The notes beneath the pieces are model-generated. The model had not been told where the DNA came from. It searched no databases and saw nothing but the letters and a program-made list of their open reading frames with translations. DNA of 64,000 bases, from positions 2,170,001 to 2,234,000 of the forward strand of contig NC_017034.1 in the NCBI RefSeq assembly GCF_000251105.1, given 5' to 3'. The DNA is from Methanocella conradii HZ254. Lineage in GTDB: Archaea > Halobacteriota > Methanocellia > Methanocellales > Methanocellaceae. Below are positions 43,439 through 53,917 of this stretch, piece after piece (positions within the stretch are counted from its first letter, which is position 1; each line of letters begins with the position of its first letter). The translations under genes were made by a program, and so were the position numbers.

Positions 43439-44585
43439 AAACGCCAATTACAGGCCGCTGAGGCTTGTAGACCTCATCGGCCTTGGCGTGGGAGGCACCA
43501 TAGGCTCAGGCATCTTCGTCGTGCCCGCCATATCGGCGGGCATGGCCGGCCCGAGCTCGCTGCTGGCGTGGGTGCTCTGCGCCATATCGTTCGGAGCCGT
43601 GCTCGCATGCCTGATATGGCTCTCCCGGCGTTTTGCAGGCATGGGCGCGTTCTACACGTTGTTCACGAAAGCGTTTAGCGAGCGGCTCTCAGGCGCGATC
43701 GTCGTCTGCTACATCGTGTCGGGAATCCTGGGGGTTGCGACCGTCGCCGCTGCAATCGGCAGCTGCGTCGACTTCTTCGGCATGCCGGCGCCTATCTTCG
43801 AGGCGGTCGTCGTCATCGCGTTCGGCGCTTTGAACTTATCGGGCGTTGCATTGTCTGCATGGGTGGAAGACGTGCTCACGGTGCTCAAGGTCTTACCATT
43901 ACTGCTCATAACGCTGGCACTCATGCCATTCATCAGTACGGCTAATTTCACCCCGTTCAGCCCCCATGGCAGTTTCGCGTTCCTGGGCAGCGCCGTGGTC
44001 GTCTACTGGTGCTTCACGGGATTCGAGCTTTCCGCCATACCCTCGAGGCGGGTCATGGACCCCGAAAGCACGGTCCCGCGATCGCTCCTTTACGTCTTCG
44101 TCATAGTTGTGGCCATTTACCTGTCCATCAATGTAGCTCTCATAGGCAGCGTGGGCAGCGCCGCATTGGCTTCCACGCTTTCGCCCATCTCATATGCTGT
44201 AGACAATTTTTTCAAAGGATTTGGCCCCGTCGTACTGGCTATCGCCATAATCTCTATGCTCTCGGCGCTGAACGCCTACCTGTTCGGGACGTCGCTGGTC
44301 ATCGCGAGCTTCGCGGGAAAATATGTGCCCGCTTTCGCCCGTGAGAGCAAAAGGCGTGTGCCTGTACTGTCCATATTGCTATGTACGACGGTGACGGCTG
44401 CCTTGCTCCTGGCCATGGACCGGTTCGTTTTTCTGGCTAGCGCCTCGGTCATCACGACGCTGATCCCGTACATCTTCCTGTGCGTCGCCGCCTTCATCCT
44501 GGTTGACAGCAAGTGGATCAGGCTGATGGCCATCATCGGCATAGTCTCGACGGCGGCCATACTGGCGTCGTCATTTATCCATTAA
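43425..44585 (+). CDS. APC-family amino acid/polyamine permease
   Basis: 386 residues with about eleven to twelve helices. The first carries the APC signature LIGLGVGGTIGSGIFVVPA, which binds the substrate backbone. TM6-like FTGFELSAIPSRRVMDPEST is also typical. Slightly shorter than most members. GTG start inside the end of the preceding gene implies coupling. Substrate not determinable. Confidence 0.88.
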   Translation: MAENENANYRPLRLVDLIGLGVGGTIGSGIFVVPAISAGMAGPSSLLAWVLCAISFGAVLACLIWLSRRFAGMGAFYTLFTKAFSERLSGAIVVCYIVSGILGVATVAAAIGSCVDFFGMPAPIFEAVVVIAFGALNLSGVALSAWVEDVLTVLKVLPLLLITLALMPFISTANFTPFSPHGSFAFLGSAVVVYWCFTGFELSAIPSRRVMDPESTVPRSLLYVFVIVVAIYLSINVALIGSVGSAALASTLSPISYAVDNFFKGFGPVVLAIAIISMLSALNAYLFGTSLVIASFAGKYVPAFARESKRRVPVLSILLCTTVTAALLLAMDRFVFLASASVITTLIPYIFLCVAAFILVDSKWIRLMAIIGIVSTAAILASSFIH

Positions 44586-44597
44586 AAATAATGATTG

Positions 44598-45005
44598 TTA
44601 GCCACTGCCAGCAAGCTTAGATGCAGTATAGAAAAGCAGCGCCACGACCACGATGGATGCGGCCAGCGCCCCATAGAAGTCCGGTATAAGGTGCATCCCG
44701 AAGGTCCCGTATAGTACGATGCCGCAGAGGACGAGCGACCCGATGGAGACGGCCAGCATGGCCTTTGCAGCATCCTCAAAACCCATAAATTTAAGGGAGA
44801 ACCCTCTTCCTATAAAACGCTTAGGCCTAGACCTACAGGCACTCCTGGAGGAGAGCGGTTTCTTCCCCTTCCTTCGACCCTCGCCCCCGAAGTCGCCTCT
44901 GCCCGAGCCTATATATCCGCCATTGAACACCTGGTCAGCGTCAACCTCGTCATAGCCGCTTAGCTCTTCCACCGTATCCAATCCCATGCGCTCACCCGGT
45001 CTCAT
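44598..45005 (-). CDS. small membrane protein of unknown function
   Basis: 135 residues with an acidic then Gly/Arg/Lys-rich N-terminal half and two hydrophobic helices (about 80-102 and 107-130). The ATG at 45005 overlaps the upstream stop (ATGA); a second ATG at 44987 has GGGTGA before it and may be the real start. Last gene of the purA-trm112-like cluster. Confidence 0.6.
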   Translation of the reverse strand: MRPGERMGLDTVEELSGYDEVDADQVFNGGYIGSGRGDFGGEGRRKGKKPLSSRSACRSRPKRFIGRGFSLKFMGFEDAAKAMLAVSIGSLVLCGIVLYGTFGMHLIPDFYGALAASIVVVALLFYTASKLAGSG

Positions 45006-45181
45006 CTCAATTCAGGGGGCAAAAGGTTCGGGATGCCATCCTCTATAGGGTAGTCCTCGTTACACTTCTTGCAGTGTAGGGTGCCTTCGATGACCTCGGA
45101 GCCCTCCTCCTTTTTAACAGTGAGCTCCAGGTCCCCCTTACACATTGGGCAGCACAGGATATCCATCAAGTCCTTTTTCAT
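45002..45181 (-). CDS. Trm112-like zinc-ribbon protein
   Basis: 59 residues from ATG 45181. Pattern KKDLMDILCCPMCKGDLEL...GTLHCKKCNEDYPIEDGIPNLLP, the Trm112/YcaR form with two CxxC knuckles and the IxDGIPxLL tail. Archaeal relatives activate several methyltransferases acting on tRNA, rRNA and release factor. Four bases after purA and overlapping the next gene. Confidence 0.82.
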   Translation of the reverse strand: MKKDLMDILCCPMCKGDLELTVKKEEGSEVIEGTLHCKKCNEDYPIEDGIPNLLPPELR

Positions 45182-45185
45182 GCTA

Positions 45186-46199
45186 TCACTTCTTATGGTT
45201 CCGCAGGTCAATTATGTCCTTCTGGTCAGGGCCGGTGGACAAAAGCGTGAATGGCACACGGGCGTCCTTCTCGGCCTGCCTCAAGAACTCCTTGACCCTG
45301 TCAGTAAGCCTGTCGTAGTCCGTGACGCCCTTGACTGCAGGGTCCACGCGGTCCAGCCCCGTTATCGCCGCCTGGGTAGCCCCGTTTACCATCGCCGAGT
45401 AGCGGGCCAGCCCGGGGTCCCAGTAGCCGATGCGACGAGCTCTGCCTGTCACAGTGCCGAACTCCGCTATGCCCCTTTTCTTCGCCTCTTCCGGGGGCAT
45501 CTCAGTCTCGAACGGGCCTTCGCCCACACGCGTGGGGAACGCCTTAAAGACCACCACGACCTCGTCAATCCTGGTCGGCCCCACGCCCACGTCCGCCGCG
45601 AGCGACGAGGCCGACGTATCCTTTGAGGTTACGTATGGATAAGTGCCATAATATAGGGAGATCCCGAAGCCTTGCGAGCCCTCGATGATGATATTCTCTC
45701 CCCGGTCTATTGCGTCGTTGCACTCCTGCGAGACGTCTGTCAGGTATTTCTTGAGGGACTCCACATCCTTTGCCTGTCGGGCGCTGCGCATAACTCGATC
45801 CTTGTTGGCCGGGCCGCAGCCCGTGCCCGTAGTCCCTATCTTTTTAGCCAGGCGCTCCGTAGTCTTATCCTCGAGTATGTGCTTCTCTTCGATGATGGAG
45901 CACCTGTAATCCACCCCGAGCCGGTCGCCGCAGCCGAGCAATTGTACCTCGCGCTCCAAGACTGCGGGGTCTACGAGGACGCCTGCGCCTATTAGAAGCC
46001 TCGCCTTGTCATATATGAACCCGGACGGTACCATGCGGACTCCGTATTTGACCCCATCCTTGAGGACGGTGTGCCCCGCATTTGGCCCTACGCCTCCCCT
46101 CGCGATTATTGAAGGATGATCCGTGTACGCTATGTGGGCCACGATTTTGCCCTTGCCTTCGTCTCCAAAAAACCCACCGACGACGATGGTTGAAACCAT
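45186..46199 (-). CDS. purA: adenylosuccinate synthetase, short archaeal form
   Basis: Makes adenylosuccinate from IMP and aspartate using GTP. 337 residues, the short archaeal length. GTP/Mg motif [10 protein letters not shown] at residues 9-18, NAGHTV for IMP binding, and [11 protein letters not shown] near the C-terminus. First gene of a leftward group with the Trm112-like and membrane genes. Confidence 0.96.
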   Translation of the reverse strand: MVSTIVVGGFFGDEGKGKIVAHIAYTDHPSIIARGGVGPNAGHTVLKDGVKYGVRMVPSGFIYDKARLLIGAGVLVDPAVLEREVQLLGCGDRLGVDYRCSIIEEKHILEDKTTERLAKKIGTTGTGCGPANKDRVMRSARQAKDVESLKKYLTDVSQECNDAIDRGENIIIEGSQGFGISLYYGTYPYVTSKDTSASSLAADVGVGPTRIDEVVVVFKAFPTRVGEGPFETEMPPEEAKKRGIAEFGTVTGRARRIGYWDPGLARYSAMVNGATQAAITGLDRVDPAVKGVTDYDRLTDRVKEFLRQAEKDARVPFTLLSTGPDQKDIIDLRNHKK

Positions 46200-46308
46200 T
46201 AGTATGACTCTCCATCTATCGTATACCGATTATTGATTAAAAAGGTTGCTATTTCGCTACCTTTTAATATGGAATATTCGCTTTTTACTGGAGCGCGACA
46301 AAAAGTAC

Positions 46309-46641
46309 TCAAGATCGAATCAAGCCTAAAGCTTTTAGCACGTCGAGGGCGCGCATATCGGCGAGCGAGTAGTTGACCCACTTGCCCGACTTGCGGTCCG
46401 AAACTATTCCTGCATACTTCAGCACCTTGAGGTGGTGGGAGACGACGGTTTGCTGCATGCCCATTATCTCCATGAGCTCGCAAACGCATAGCTCTCCACC
46501 GGCCAGGGCATATATCATCTTCACCCTGGCCGGGTCTGATATGGCCTTAAAAAAATTGGCGATGTTTTTTGCCTCCTCGTCGGATGGCATATCCTTTATC
46601 GCTATTTTTGGGCACTCGCAGCACTTTTTATCGTCCATCAT
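46309..46641 (-). CDS. arsR: ArsR/SmtB-family repressor
   Basis: 110 residues with a winged helix. Cys7, Cys8 and Cys10 near the start and Cys52/Cys54 (ELCVCELM) at the recognition-helix entry give a thiol site suited to arsenite; TVVSHHLKVLKYAGIV is the DNA-reading helix and wing. It follows arsM after ten bases in the same operon, so it probably represses arsM and itself. Confidence 0.88.
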   Translation of the reverse strand: MMDDKKCCECPKIAIKDMPSDEEAKNIANFFKAISDPARVKMIYALAGGELCVCELMEIMGMQQTVVSHHLKVLKYAGIVSDRKSGKWVNYSLADMRALDVLKALGLIRS

Positions 46642-46651
46642 ATAATTCCCT

Positions 46652-47464
46652 TTAGCGCTTTATAGCGGTAATCCTCACCGATGCGACCTTCGATAGCCCG
46701 CCATCAGAGCCAGGGACCACGGGCATCGGAGCCCCGCAGCCGCATCCGGACGGCTCGCTCAGCATGTATGCGAGCTCTTCTATCGTATATACATGCTTGC
46801 TCTCAATATTTATATCGGTAAAGCCTGCTTCTGTCATCTTTTCAATATATTCTTGCAGGGGTATCGCTCCGCCTATGCAGCTCGTCCAGAGCCTGAGCTT
46901 TTCCCGCTCGTCGGCGCTCGGCTCCTCCGCTAGCACCATGTCTGACACGGCGATCCTGCCCCCCGGCTTTAATACCCTGAATGCCTCCCTGAAAACCTTG
47001 CCCTTATCGGGGCTAAGGTTGATGACGCAGTTGCTTATGACCACGTCTATCGTGTTTGATTCGACTGGCATGCACTCGATTTCGCCCAGCCTGAACTCCA
47101 CGTTTGCCATGCCCATCTCTTTCGCGGCTTTCCTCGCCTTCCAGACCATCTCTGGGGTGGCGTCTATGCCTATCGCCTTCCCTTCCGGCCCCACCATCCT
47201 GGCCGAGAGGAATACGTCTATTCCTCCGCCGCTTCCCAGGTCCAGCACGGTTTCCCCGGCCTTGAGGCCCGCTATGGCTGTAGGGTTGCCGCAGCCTGCG
47301 CTTACCTCCAGGACCTCCCCTGGCAGCACGGATACCTCCTCTTTCGTATAGCCTATACGTGACGCATACTCGCCTCCGCCGCAGCACGATTTCGTGTTCG
47401 CCAGCTTTGAATACCTTTCTTTTACGGCTTTCCTGATCTCTATCTCGTCAATGCTATCGCTCAT
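46652..47464 (-). CDS. arsM: arsenite methyltransferase
   Basis: Methylates As(III) with SAM, giving less toxic or volatile products. 270 residues from ATG 47464, preceded by GGCGGCGATG; the longer frame to 47497 runs into the operator. SAM motif DLGSGGGID at 75-83. Arsenic-binding cysteines expected in ArsM are present: C27/C28 (SCCGG), C58 (AGCGNP), C146 (SNCVINL) and another in TSCIGG. A C-terminal CGCG pair may add metal binding. Confidence 0.92.
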   Translation of the reverse strand: MSDSIDEIEIRKAVKERYSKLANTKSCCGGGEYASRIGYTKEEVSVLPGEVLEVSAGCGNPTAIAGLKAGETVLDLGSGGGIDVFLSARMVGPEGKAIGIDATPEMVWKARKAAKEMGMANVEFRLGEIECMPVESNTIDVVISNCVINLSPDKGKVFREAFRVLKPGGRIAVSDMVLAEEPSADEREKLRLWTSCIGGAIPLQEYIEKMTEAGFTDINIESKHVYTIEELAYMLSEPSGCGCGAPMPVVPGSDGGLSKVASVRITAIKR

Positions 47465-47476
47465 GGCATCGCCGCC

Positions 47477-47518
47477 AACATATAGATGCATTAACATATT
47501 TAAATGTATTGATATGTT
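47477..47518 (-). promoter_or_regulatory. putative ArsR operator and promoter of arsM-arsR
   Basis: AACATAT occurs at 47477-47483 and 47493-47499 and inverted as ATATGTT at 47512-47518, with a 12-base spacer in the inverted pair. An AT-rich TATTTAAATG core lies between them. Position 13-54 bases before the arsM ATG suits repression by ArsR. Confidence 0.55.
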
Positions 47519-47721
47519 CTAAAACTAGCGGCTTGGATAGCAAGCCACAAAAGTCTAAGCTTACCACCACGTCCGGGAACGGCGACGGCTGGTAACTCAC
47601 GGAAGGCAAAGGAGACGAGACGTTTTTCCATACGCGGCCTTCCAGGACAGCATCCTCAGCCAATGTCGCCTTAGCCATAGGAACGCCATTATGGTCAGCA
47701 ATATGGTAAGGCGCCTCACGG

Positions 47722-48258
47722 CTATCCCCTCGAATGAGCGTATGCATCATATAAAGAATAAAGCCAGATAGCTATGGCGAGTATGCCGATGGGCAGGCTC
47801 TTTATGAATGCCAGGGCCCAGAATGTGAAGTAGATGGCGAACAGCACGTACCCGAGCTTCTTCTCACCAGAGGATATCTGATAGTAGCCGGGCACGACGA
47901 GCGACAGCACAAGTAGCTGGACGCGGTCCATGCCATAAGCCCTGGCTGCTGGCTGGCCTCGTGCGCATTCATCCGAGAGGTGGGCGCTGGCAGAGGTGTT
48001 GTCCGACGCTCGGCGCTTTTCCTCCTCAAGCTCCTCATTCTCGAACTTCCTGTAGAGATCATACTGCCTCCTCCTGGCATCATCCGATAATACGTCGTAC
48101 GCCTCCGATATGAGCTTGAAAAGCTCTTCAGACATGGCAGACCTATTCACGTCAGGGTGATATTTTTTGACAAGCTCCCTGTACGCCCTTTTAATGTCTT
48201 CAGAGGTGGCATTGCTGTCCAGGCCCAGTATCTCATAGTAGTCTCTGCTGAAATCCAC
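47722..48258 (-). CDS. membrane-anchored J-domain protein
   Basis: 178 residues. The J domain at 4-70 has the catalytic HPD in YHPDVN, then a charged linker, then two to three C-terminal hydrophobic helices ([39 protein letters not shown]). Expected to recruit DnaK/Hsp70 at the membrane. Single gene. A 200-bp gap follows before arsM in which I see no gene. Confidence 0.85.
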   Translation of the reverse strand: MDFSRDYYEILGLDSNATSEDIKRAYRELVKKYHPDVNRSAMSEELFKLISEAYDVLSDDARRRQYDLYRKFENEELEEEKRRASDNTSASAHLSDECARGQPAARAYGMDRVQLLVLSLVVPGYYQISSGEKKLGYVLFAIYFTFWALAFIKSLPIGILAIAIWLYSLYDAYAHSRG

Positions 48259-48302
48259 ATTTTTTATAAGTATGAGTATTGCTTATATGCCTTTTCCTGC
48301 GG

Positions 48303-48752
48303 CTAATATAATTTGACTATGTCGCACACGTACCTGCTCCATTCCGATAGGAGTTGCCTTTCTTTATCTGTGAGGGTGGCGGCCTCTCTTTTCATGGCTT
48401 CAAGGTGCCGCCGGGCGTCGCTGGAATGGTCCGAGAGCCGGGAGATGTACTCGCCGCTATAGGTGCACGCAGGGTCCAGCCCTAGCGAGCCGTCGCTTAA
48501 TATTAATAATGGGTATAGGCGGCACTGGAATGGCTTTATATCGCCTAGAATGCATCCATCGTCGCCCAGAAACCGGCAGGAGGCCGACGGCGGAACCGTG
48601 ATGTAGGCCTCGTCCATGCCATCCGCCCTGAGCAGCTTAATAAGGTCTTCTTCGTGTCTGCACACGTATATTCGTACGAAGCTGCTCGCGGCCCTGCAGC
48701 AGGCCTTGCACTTTTTACACTTTTCGAAAAAACTCGTCGACGGACACCCCAT
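48303..48752 (-). CDS. YkgJ-family cysteine-cluster protein
   Basis: 149 residues with CKKCKACC at the N-terminus, then SCRFLGDDGCILGDIKPFQCRLYP, the zinc- or iron-chelating CxxCxxCC...C...C...C arrangement of the YkgJ (UPF0153) family. Metal ligand binding is likely; no specific reaction is known. Leftward, nine bases downstream of the SnoaL-like gene. Confidence 0.8.
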   Translation of the reverse strand: MGCPSTSFFEKCKKCKACCRAASSFVRIYVCRHEEDLIKLLRADGMDEAYITVPPSASCRFLGDDGCILGDIKPFQCRLYPLLILSDGSLGLDPACTYSGEYISRLSDHSSDARRHLEAMKREAATLTDKERQLLSEWSRYVCDIVKLY

Positions 48753-48761
48753 TTTATGAAT

Positions 48762-49274
48762 CTACACGTTATACTCGCTCCATCCCAGGTAATAGCCTTT
48801 CTTTTGAGGGCCTTTTCTTAATGTAGACGTGACCTGGGCGACCCCGAGCTGGAGCGCCATATCGAGCGAATCGTAAATCTCCCAGCCTTCTGATATCTTC
48901 CCATTCTCCAGCCTGAATATGGTGATGGCGGCGACCTTGATCTCCTTGCCCCTCGCCGGTATCCCGGGGAGGTCGCCCTCCTGTATGCCATACATGGTGA
49001 AACGCGTTGCAACCTTATCATTTTCTGCCACCTGATCCTCGACGGCTACTTTCATGTGAGGGAAAGCCCGTGATAATGACAGCATGTGTTCCCTGTACTC
49101 CTCATAATCCATCTTTCCCTCAAGGACTTCGGGCGTGTGGTGAACGTATGATGGCGAGAACATGTCGTCTATCGCCTCAAGCCGCCCATTATTATAATAA
49201 TCCTCATAGAAACGCCTTACGTAAGCCTTGTTTTTATCATTCTGCCTCATCTCTTCGTGATACATGGCCATCAC
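48762..49274 (-). CDS. SnoaL-like (ester cyclase family) protein
   Basis: 170 residues, alpha+beta barrel of the NTF2/SnoaL type: NKAYVRRFYEDYYNNG, FSPSYVHHTP, FPHMKVAVEDQVAENDKVATR and GKISEGWEIYDSLDMALQLG. Members include polyketide cyclases and many of unknown use; no polyketide genes are nearby. There are several possible Met starts (49274, 49271, 49265); the first is kept. Followed after nine bases by the YkgJ-like gene. Confidence 0.8.
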   Translation of the reverse strand: MMAMYHEEMRQNDKNKAYVRRFYEDYYNNGRLEAIDDMFSPSYVHHTPEVLEGKMDYEEYREHMLSLSRAFPHMKVAVEDQVAENDKVATRFTMYGIQEGDLPGIPARGKEIKVAAITIFRLENGKISEGWEIYDSLDMALQLGVAQVTSTLRKGPQKKGYYLGWSEYNV

Positions 49275-49364
49275 ACAATATTTTGGTTTTTTTACTTATA
49301 ATAACTTTTATTAATAGCATTTTATAAATATGTGCCGATATGATGATCCTTTGGTAGAGTAATC

Positions 49365-49769
49365 ATGAATCGTAAAGCATTTATCATCTTGATCGTTGTT
49401 TTGTCATCGCTGGCCATGCTAATCTTATTGTACTTTAACCAGCAGGCAATGGCCCCGCTGCCATCCCCCACCATAATCCCCACAATCGAGGTGCCTGCTG
49501 GCATCAAACCAGCCATAGTCGACCTCCCGGAAAATGTAACGGCTCCTGAGAACTCAACCGTTACTCCTTCCCCTACCGCCACCATAAATGCCGGAGGCTC
49601 ATCGAGGCATATCGAGGCGCCGCCCGCCCCAACGCCTACCCCTGCTCCGCCCACGCCGACGCCAGCGGGCATGGCGTCGTGGGGCCCTGCATCCCCGATG
49701 CCGCCCATGCAAGCCTGGTCGCCAATGCCCCGAGCATCGCCATTGACGTGGGGTAGCACGCTATTCTGA
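49365..49769 (+). CDS. small membrane-anchored Pro/Thr-rich protein
   Basis: 134 residues: an N-terminal hydrophobic helix (about 5-25), probably an uncleaved anchor, followed by a low-complexity Pro/Ser/Thr/Ala outer part (APPAPTPTPAPPTPTPAG). No recognisable domain. Stands alone between divergent and convergent neighbours. The coding appearance rests on a signal-like start and host codons. Confidence 0.5.
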   Translation: MNRKAFIILIVVLSSLAMLILLYFNQQAMAPLPSPTIIPTIEVPAGIKPAIVDLPENVTAPENSTVTPSPTATINAGGSSRHIEAPPAPTPTPAPPTPTPAGMASWGPASPMPPMQAWSPMPRASPLTWGSTLF

Positions 49770-49811
49770 ATACATCACTTACTTTTTATAAAAACTCCTG
49801 ACATCAAAAAA

Positions 49812-50459
49812 TTATTCTACACTATCCTGGCTCTTACGCTCCAGCAGCTTCTTAACTTTCTTAAGCCTAAACAGGTCCTCACGCTCCCTCTCCTCTATTG
49901 AAATCTTTATGTAGCGGGCCTGCCTCTTCAGCTCCGGGATGAGAAGCTGCTCTAGGGCATTCACGCGCCGACGGTTCATCTGAATCTCCGCACCAAGCCG
50001 GCGCATCGCGGTCTCCTTCTCGGCAAGGTCAATCAGCATGTCAAGCTCCGCCTCAAACTTCTCTGCGGTCTCGTCAAGCCTGCCGCTCGTGCCCACGATG
50101 CCATAGCCCCTCTCGACGACGCTTCTCGACATCCTCTTCTTCTCGACGACGGGCACGGGAACGCCCATTATATTCCTGCTCCTCACCTCCAGCATGACGC
50201 TCCTCCTCGTCGCAAACGATGCGGACTTCAACGTTATCGGGTCGTCCACCGCCTCGGCAAGCAGCAATGAGTGCTGCGCGTCAGCCGCCACCGCCTCCAG
50301 CTCATCACGCGACCTGGAAAAAGACTCCATCACATTGAAAAACTCGTGGATCAGGACGTCCATCTTCTGCCGCAAAAGGTCCCGCCCCTGCTCGGCCATC
50401 TTTATCTGGGCGTTCTTTTTGATAAGCTCCATCCGAGTCGGGTTAACCTGCTCCATCAA
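49812..50459 (-). CDS. atpD: A-type ATP synthase subunit D
   Basis: Central-stalk subunit, the coiled-coil rotor shaft inside the A3B3 ring. 215 residues, long N- and C-terminal helices ([24 protein letters not shown] and [21 protein letters not shown]). It overlaps atpB by four bases and ends the operon. Confidence 0.94.
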   Translation of the reverse strand: MMEQVNPTRMELIKKNAQIKMAEQGRDLLRQKMDVLIHEFFNVMESFSRSRDELEAVAADAQHSLLLAEAVDDPITLKSASFATRRSVMLEVRSRNIMGVPVPVVEKKRMSRSVVERGYGIVGTSGRLDETAEKFEAELDMLIDLAEKETAMRRLGAEIQMNRRRVNALEQLLIPELKRQARYIKISIEEREREDLFRLKKVKKLLERKSQDSVE

Positions 50460-51856
50460 GAAGCCCCCTTATATATTGGGTGGTATTTCTTGATGTACTC
50501 GACCTTGATGCGCTTCAACTCCTCCATGGGCAATAAAGACAAAATGTCCCAGGCAATGGCAAAAGTGTCCTCGATGCTCCTGTTCTCATCGCCCTGCGTG
50601 ATGAACCTCTTCTCGAACTCGTCCGCGAATTTCAGGTAAGTGCGGTCAAGCTCGGTCAGAGCCTCCTCGCCGACGATGGCGACGAGCCTCCTCAGGTCCC
50701 TGCCATAGGCGTAAGAGGCATAGAGCTGGTCAGCCACATTCCGATGGTCCTCCCTGGTCTTTCCCGGGCCGATGCCCAGGTTCATGAGCCTGGACAGGCA
50801 GGGCAGGCTGTCTATCGGGGGGTCTACTCCTCTTCGATAAAGATCCCTGCTCAACACTATCTGGCCCTCGGTGATGTACCCGGTAAGGTCTGGCACGGGG
50901 TGGGTGATATCATCGTCGGGCATTGTGAGGATGGGGATCTGGGTTATGGAGCCCTTCTTGCCCTTTATCCGGCCCGCCCTCTCGTATATGGACGCCAGGT
51001 CAGTATACATGTAGCCGGGGTAGCCTCTCCGGCCCGGAACCTCCTCACGCGCCGTCGAGACCTCGCGCAGCGCCTCACAATAGTTAATCATGTCCGTCAA
51101 AATGACAAGGACGTGGAGGTCGTGCTTGAAGGCGAGGAACTCTGCGGTGGTGAGGGCACACCTCGGCGTCGCTATGCGCTCAATGGTCGGGTCATCAGCC
51201 AGGTTCATGAAGAACACCACTCTCTCCAGGGCGCCGGTCCGCTCGAAGTCCTGCATGAAGAACGACGCCTCCTTGTGAGTGATGCCCATCGCCACGAATA
51301 TCACGGCAAAGTTCTCTCCCTCGCCTAGCACTTTCGCCTGTCGGGCTATCTGGGCGGCCAGCTTGTTTGCTGGCAGGCCCGAGCCGGTAAATATGGGGAG
51401 CTTCTGGCCCCTGACAAGGGTGTTAAGCCCATCTATGGCGGAGATGCCGGTCTGGATGAAGTCGGAGGGCTTATCCCTGGCGTAGGGGTTGATAGCGCTC
51501 CCGACGATGTCGAGCCTGGCCTCTGGTATGACCTCCGGCCCCCCATCCCTGGGCTTTCCGACGCCATTAAATACCCGGCCCAGCATGTCCCTTGAAACGT
51601 TAATCCTGGCAGGCTCGCCGGTGAAGATGACCCTCGTCTTGCTGCTATCCACCCAGCTCGTGCCCTCGTAGACCTGGATGACCGCCATCCTTTCGGATAT
51701 GTCCAGCACCTGCCCCGTCCTGTGGTCTCCATTCGGCAGGATTATCTCCACTATCTCCCCGAAGGTCACCCCTTTGACGTTCTCCACGAATATGAGCGGC
51801 CCGGAAACATAGCTAACCGTCCTGCACTCCTTAGACACCAGGCTTATGGCCTTCAT
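50456..51856 (-). CDS. atpB: A-type ATP synthase subunit B
   Basis: Non-catalytic nucleotide-site subunit of the hexamer. 466 residues. It has the degenerate P-loop region [29 protein letters not shown] and the C-terminal helical domain. Starts four bases inside the atpA end and overlaps atpD, indicating coupled translation of A-B-D. Confidence 0.96.
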   Translation of the reverse strand: MKAISLVSKECRTVSYVSGPLIFVENVKGVTFGEIVEIILPNGDHRTGQVLDISERMAVIQVYEGTSWVDSSKTRVIFTGEPARINVSRDMLGRVFNGVGKPRDGGPEVIPEARLDIVGSAINPYARDKPSDFIQTGISAIDGLNTLVRGQKLPIFTGSGLPANKLAAQIARQAKVLGEGENFAVIFVAMGITHKEASFFMQDFERTGALERVVFFMNLADDPTIERIATPRCALTTAEFLAFKHDLHVLVILTDMINYCEALREVSTAREEVPGRRGYPGYMYTDLASIYERAGRIKGKKGSITQIPILTMPDDDITHPVPDLTGYITEGQIVLSRDLYRRGVDPPIDSLPCLSRLMNLGIGPGKTREDHRNVADQLYASYAYGRDLRRLVAIVGEEALTELDRTYLKFADEFEKRFITQGDENRSIEDTFAIAWDILSLLPMEELKRIKVEYIKKYHPIYKGAS

Positions 51857-53592
51857 TTTTCCGCCTCCAGCGCAGCTATCCGGTCGCCCATCCCGCTGAT
51901 CAATTCCTTTATCACGTTAACGTCCTTAACTTCCTTCATCCTGCCTATCTCAGCCTTTAATGGAAGCTCCATTATCTTCTTCAGCGACACGCCCCTGTTA
52001 ATGGCCGCGGCGGCCGCATCATAGAATGTCAGGATGGCCTTTAGCATGTAATATTGCTTATCCAGCGGGCAGAAAGAGTCCGTGTCGCTATAGGCGCTCT
52101 GCTGCAGGAAATCCTCTCTTAGCATACGCGTGGCCTCGAGTATCGCCTTCTCGCTCTCAGGCAGGGCGTCAGGACCGACAAGCTGCACGATCTCCTGAAG
52201 CTCCACTTCCTTTTGCAGCAGGTACATCGCCTTGCCCCGCATCTCCAGCCAATCCCCGGAGACGTTCTCGCGGTACCAGTCACGCACGCTCTCTAGGTAT
52301 AGAGAGTAGCTCTTTATCCAGTTAACCGAAGGGAAGTGCCTGCGGTAAGCCAGGCTCGTGTCGAGCGCCCAGAACGTGCCCACCGCCCTAAGCGTATTCT
52401 GGGTTATCGGCTCTGAGAAGTCGCCTCCAGGCGGCGACACGGCTCCCACCACCGTCACCGAGCCTATCCTGCCGTCAGACCCGAGGCACACCGTCCTGCC
52501 CGCACGCTCGTAAAAGGCTGACAATCGAGTTGGAAGGTAGGCGGGGTACCCTTCTTCTCCGGGCATCTCTTCGAGCCGGCCAGACACCTCTCGCAGCGCC
52601 TCGCCCCACCTCGACGTGGAGTCGGCCATGAGCGCCACGTCGTAGCCCATGTCCCTGAAGTACTCCGCCATCGTTATACCCGTGTAGATTGAGGCCTCCC
52701 TGGCCGCCACCGGCATGTTCGAGGTGTTCGCCACCATGATGGTCCTCTGTATCAAAGGCAGCCCAGTCCTGGGGTCAACCAGCTCCGGAAACTCGGTCAG
52801 CACGTCGGTCATCTCGTTGCCCCTCTCGCCGCACCCTATGTAGACCACGACGTGGGCGTCGGACCACTTAGCCAGGGTCTGCTCGGAAACTGTCTTGCCG
52901 GTGCCGAACCCCCCCGGTATCATCGCAGTGCCGCCCTTTGACACGGGGAATATCAGGTCAAAGACCCTCTGGCCAGTTATCAATGGCAAATTCGTGTCCA
53001 GCTTTTTCTTATAGGGCCGGCCCTTCCTCACGGGCCACTCGTGCATTAGCCTGATTATGGCACCATTGTCCAGGACGCAGACCGGCTCCTCCACCGTGAA
53101 CTCCCCGTCGCGTATCTCGGCCACGGTACCGCTGATGCCCGGAGGCACGAGTATCCGATGGTCGATGTGGAACTCCTTAACGGTCCCTATCACGTCCCCG
53201 CCCGAAACCTGGTCGCCCTTCTTGACGGCCGGCACGAACGCCCACCTCTTAGCCCGGTCGAGGCCGGGCGCGGCCATGCCCCTCGATATGAAGTCTCCGC
53301 TCCTCTCGTAGAGGCGGGGCAGCGGCCTCTGGATGCCGTCGTAAATAGAAGATATAAGCCCCGGGCCGAGCTCCACGCTAAGCGGGGCCTCGGTGTTCAC
53401 CACCTTCTCGCCCACCCTCAGGCCGGTGGAATCCTCGTATAGCTGTATGACGGCCCGGTCCCCCTCAAGCCTGATGACCTCCCCGCGAAGCTCCTCCTCT
53501 CCAACCTTCACCACGTCATACATCTTTGACCCCTTCATCCCGCGGGCTATGATGACGGGGCCTGAGATACGGGATATTATTCCTTCCAGCAT
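51853..53592 (-). CDS. atpA: A-type ATP synthase catalytic subunit A
   Basis: Catalytic subunit making ATP from the ion gradient. 579 residues. P-loop GGFGTGKTV near 228, the family's long non-homologous insertion at about 115-200, the [17 protein letters not shown] segment and the [14 protein letters not shown]-terminal part. No intein interrupts it. Four bases separate it from atpF upstream. Confidence 0.97.
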   Translation of the reverse strand: MLEGIISRISGPVIIARGMKGSKMYDVVKVGEEELRGEVIRLEGDRAVIQLYEDSTGLRVGEKVVNTEAPLSVELGPGLISSIYDGIQRPLPRLYERSGDFISRGMAAPGLDRAKRWAFVPAVKKGDQVSGGDVIGTVKEFHIDHRILVPPGISGTVAEIRDGEFTVEEPVCVLDNGAIIRLMHEWPVRKGRPYKKKLDTNLPLITGQRVFDLIFPVSKGGTAMIPGGFGTGKTVSEQTLAKWSDAHVVVYIGCGERGNEMTDVLTEFPELVDPRTGLPLIQRTIMVANTSNMPVAAREASIYTGITMAEYFRDMGYDVALMADSTSRWGEALREVSGRLEEMPGEEGYPAYLPTRLSAFYERAGRTVCLGSDGRIGSVTVVGAVSPPGGDFSEPITQNTLRAVGTFWALDTSLAYRRHFPSVNWIKSYSLYLESVRDWYRENVSGDWLEMRGKAMYLLQKEVELQEIVQLVGPDALPESEKAILEATRMLREDFLQQSAYSDTDSFCPLDKQYYMLKAILTFYDAAAAAINRGVSLKKIMELPLKAEIGRMKEVKDVNVIKELISGMGDRIAALEAEK

Positions 53593-53596
53593 GCGG

Positions 53597-53917
53597 TCAT
53601 CTCCTCATGACTATGTTATAGCCTATGGCCTTTCTCAACAGCCTCTCAATGTAGCTCTTCTTATCCATGCCCTTAGACCTCGACGGCATGGGTATTATGA
53701 TGGGCTTGCGCATCCTCTCCAGCTTATCCCTGTACTTTTCGTCCAGCGATGACAGGATGTCCTCGCTGATCGCGATGATGCCAGTATCGCCCTTGCTGAT
53801 AAGCGACTGGATGAGGCCTTTGGCCTCCTGGGCGCTGGACGTCTCGAAGGCGTCTACTCCCGCCAGCCTGAACCCAACTGCTGACTCGCTATCCGTGACC
53901 ACGACGAACTTATGCAT
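53597..53917 (-). CDS. atpF: A-type ATP synthase subunit F
   Basis: Small regulatory central-stalk subunit (106 residues): Rossmann-like [29 protein letters not shown] and a C-terminal helix [15 protein letters not shown]. Overlaps atpC by eight bases and lies immediately before atpA. Confidence 0.93.
   Translation of the reverse strand: MHKFVVVTDSESAVGFRLAGVDAFETSSAQEAKGLIQSLISKGDTGIIAISEDILSSLDEKYRDKLERMRKPIIIPMPSRSKGMDKKSYIERLLRKAIGYNIVMRR

Noticed and set aside
47454..47750. Minus-strand 98-residue ORF between the J-domain gene and arsM
   Set aside because: Runs through the arsM promoter and into arsM, with no ribosome site. It might contain a decayed gene fragment but I cannot identify one.
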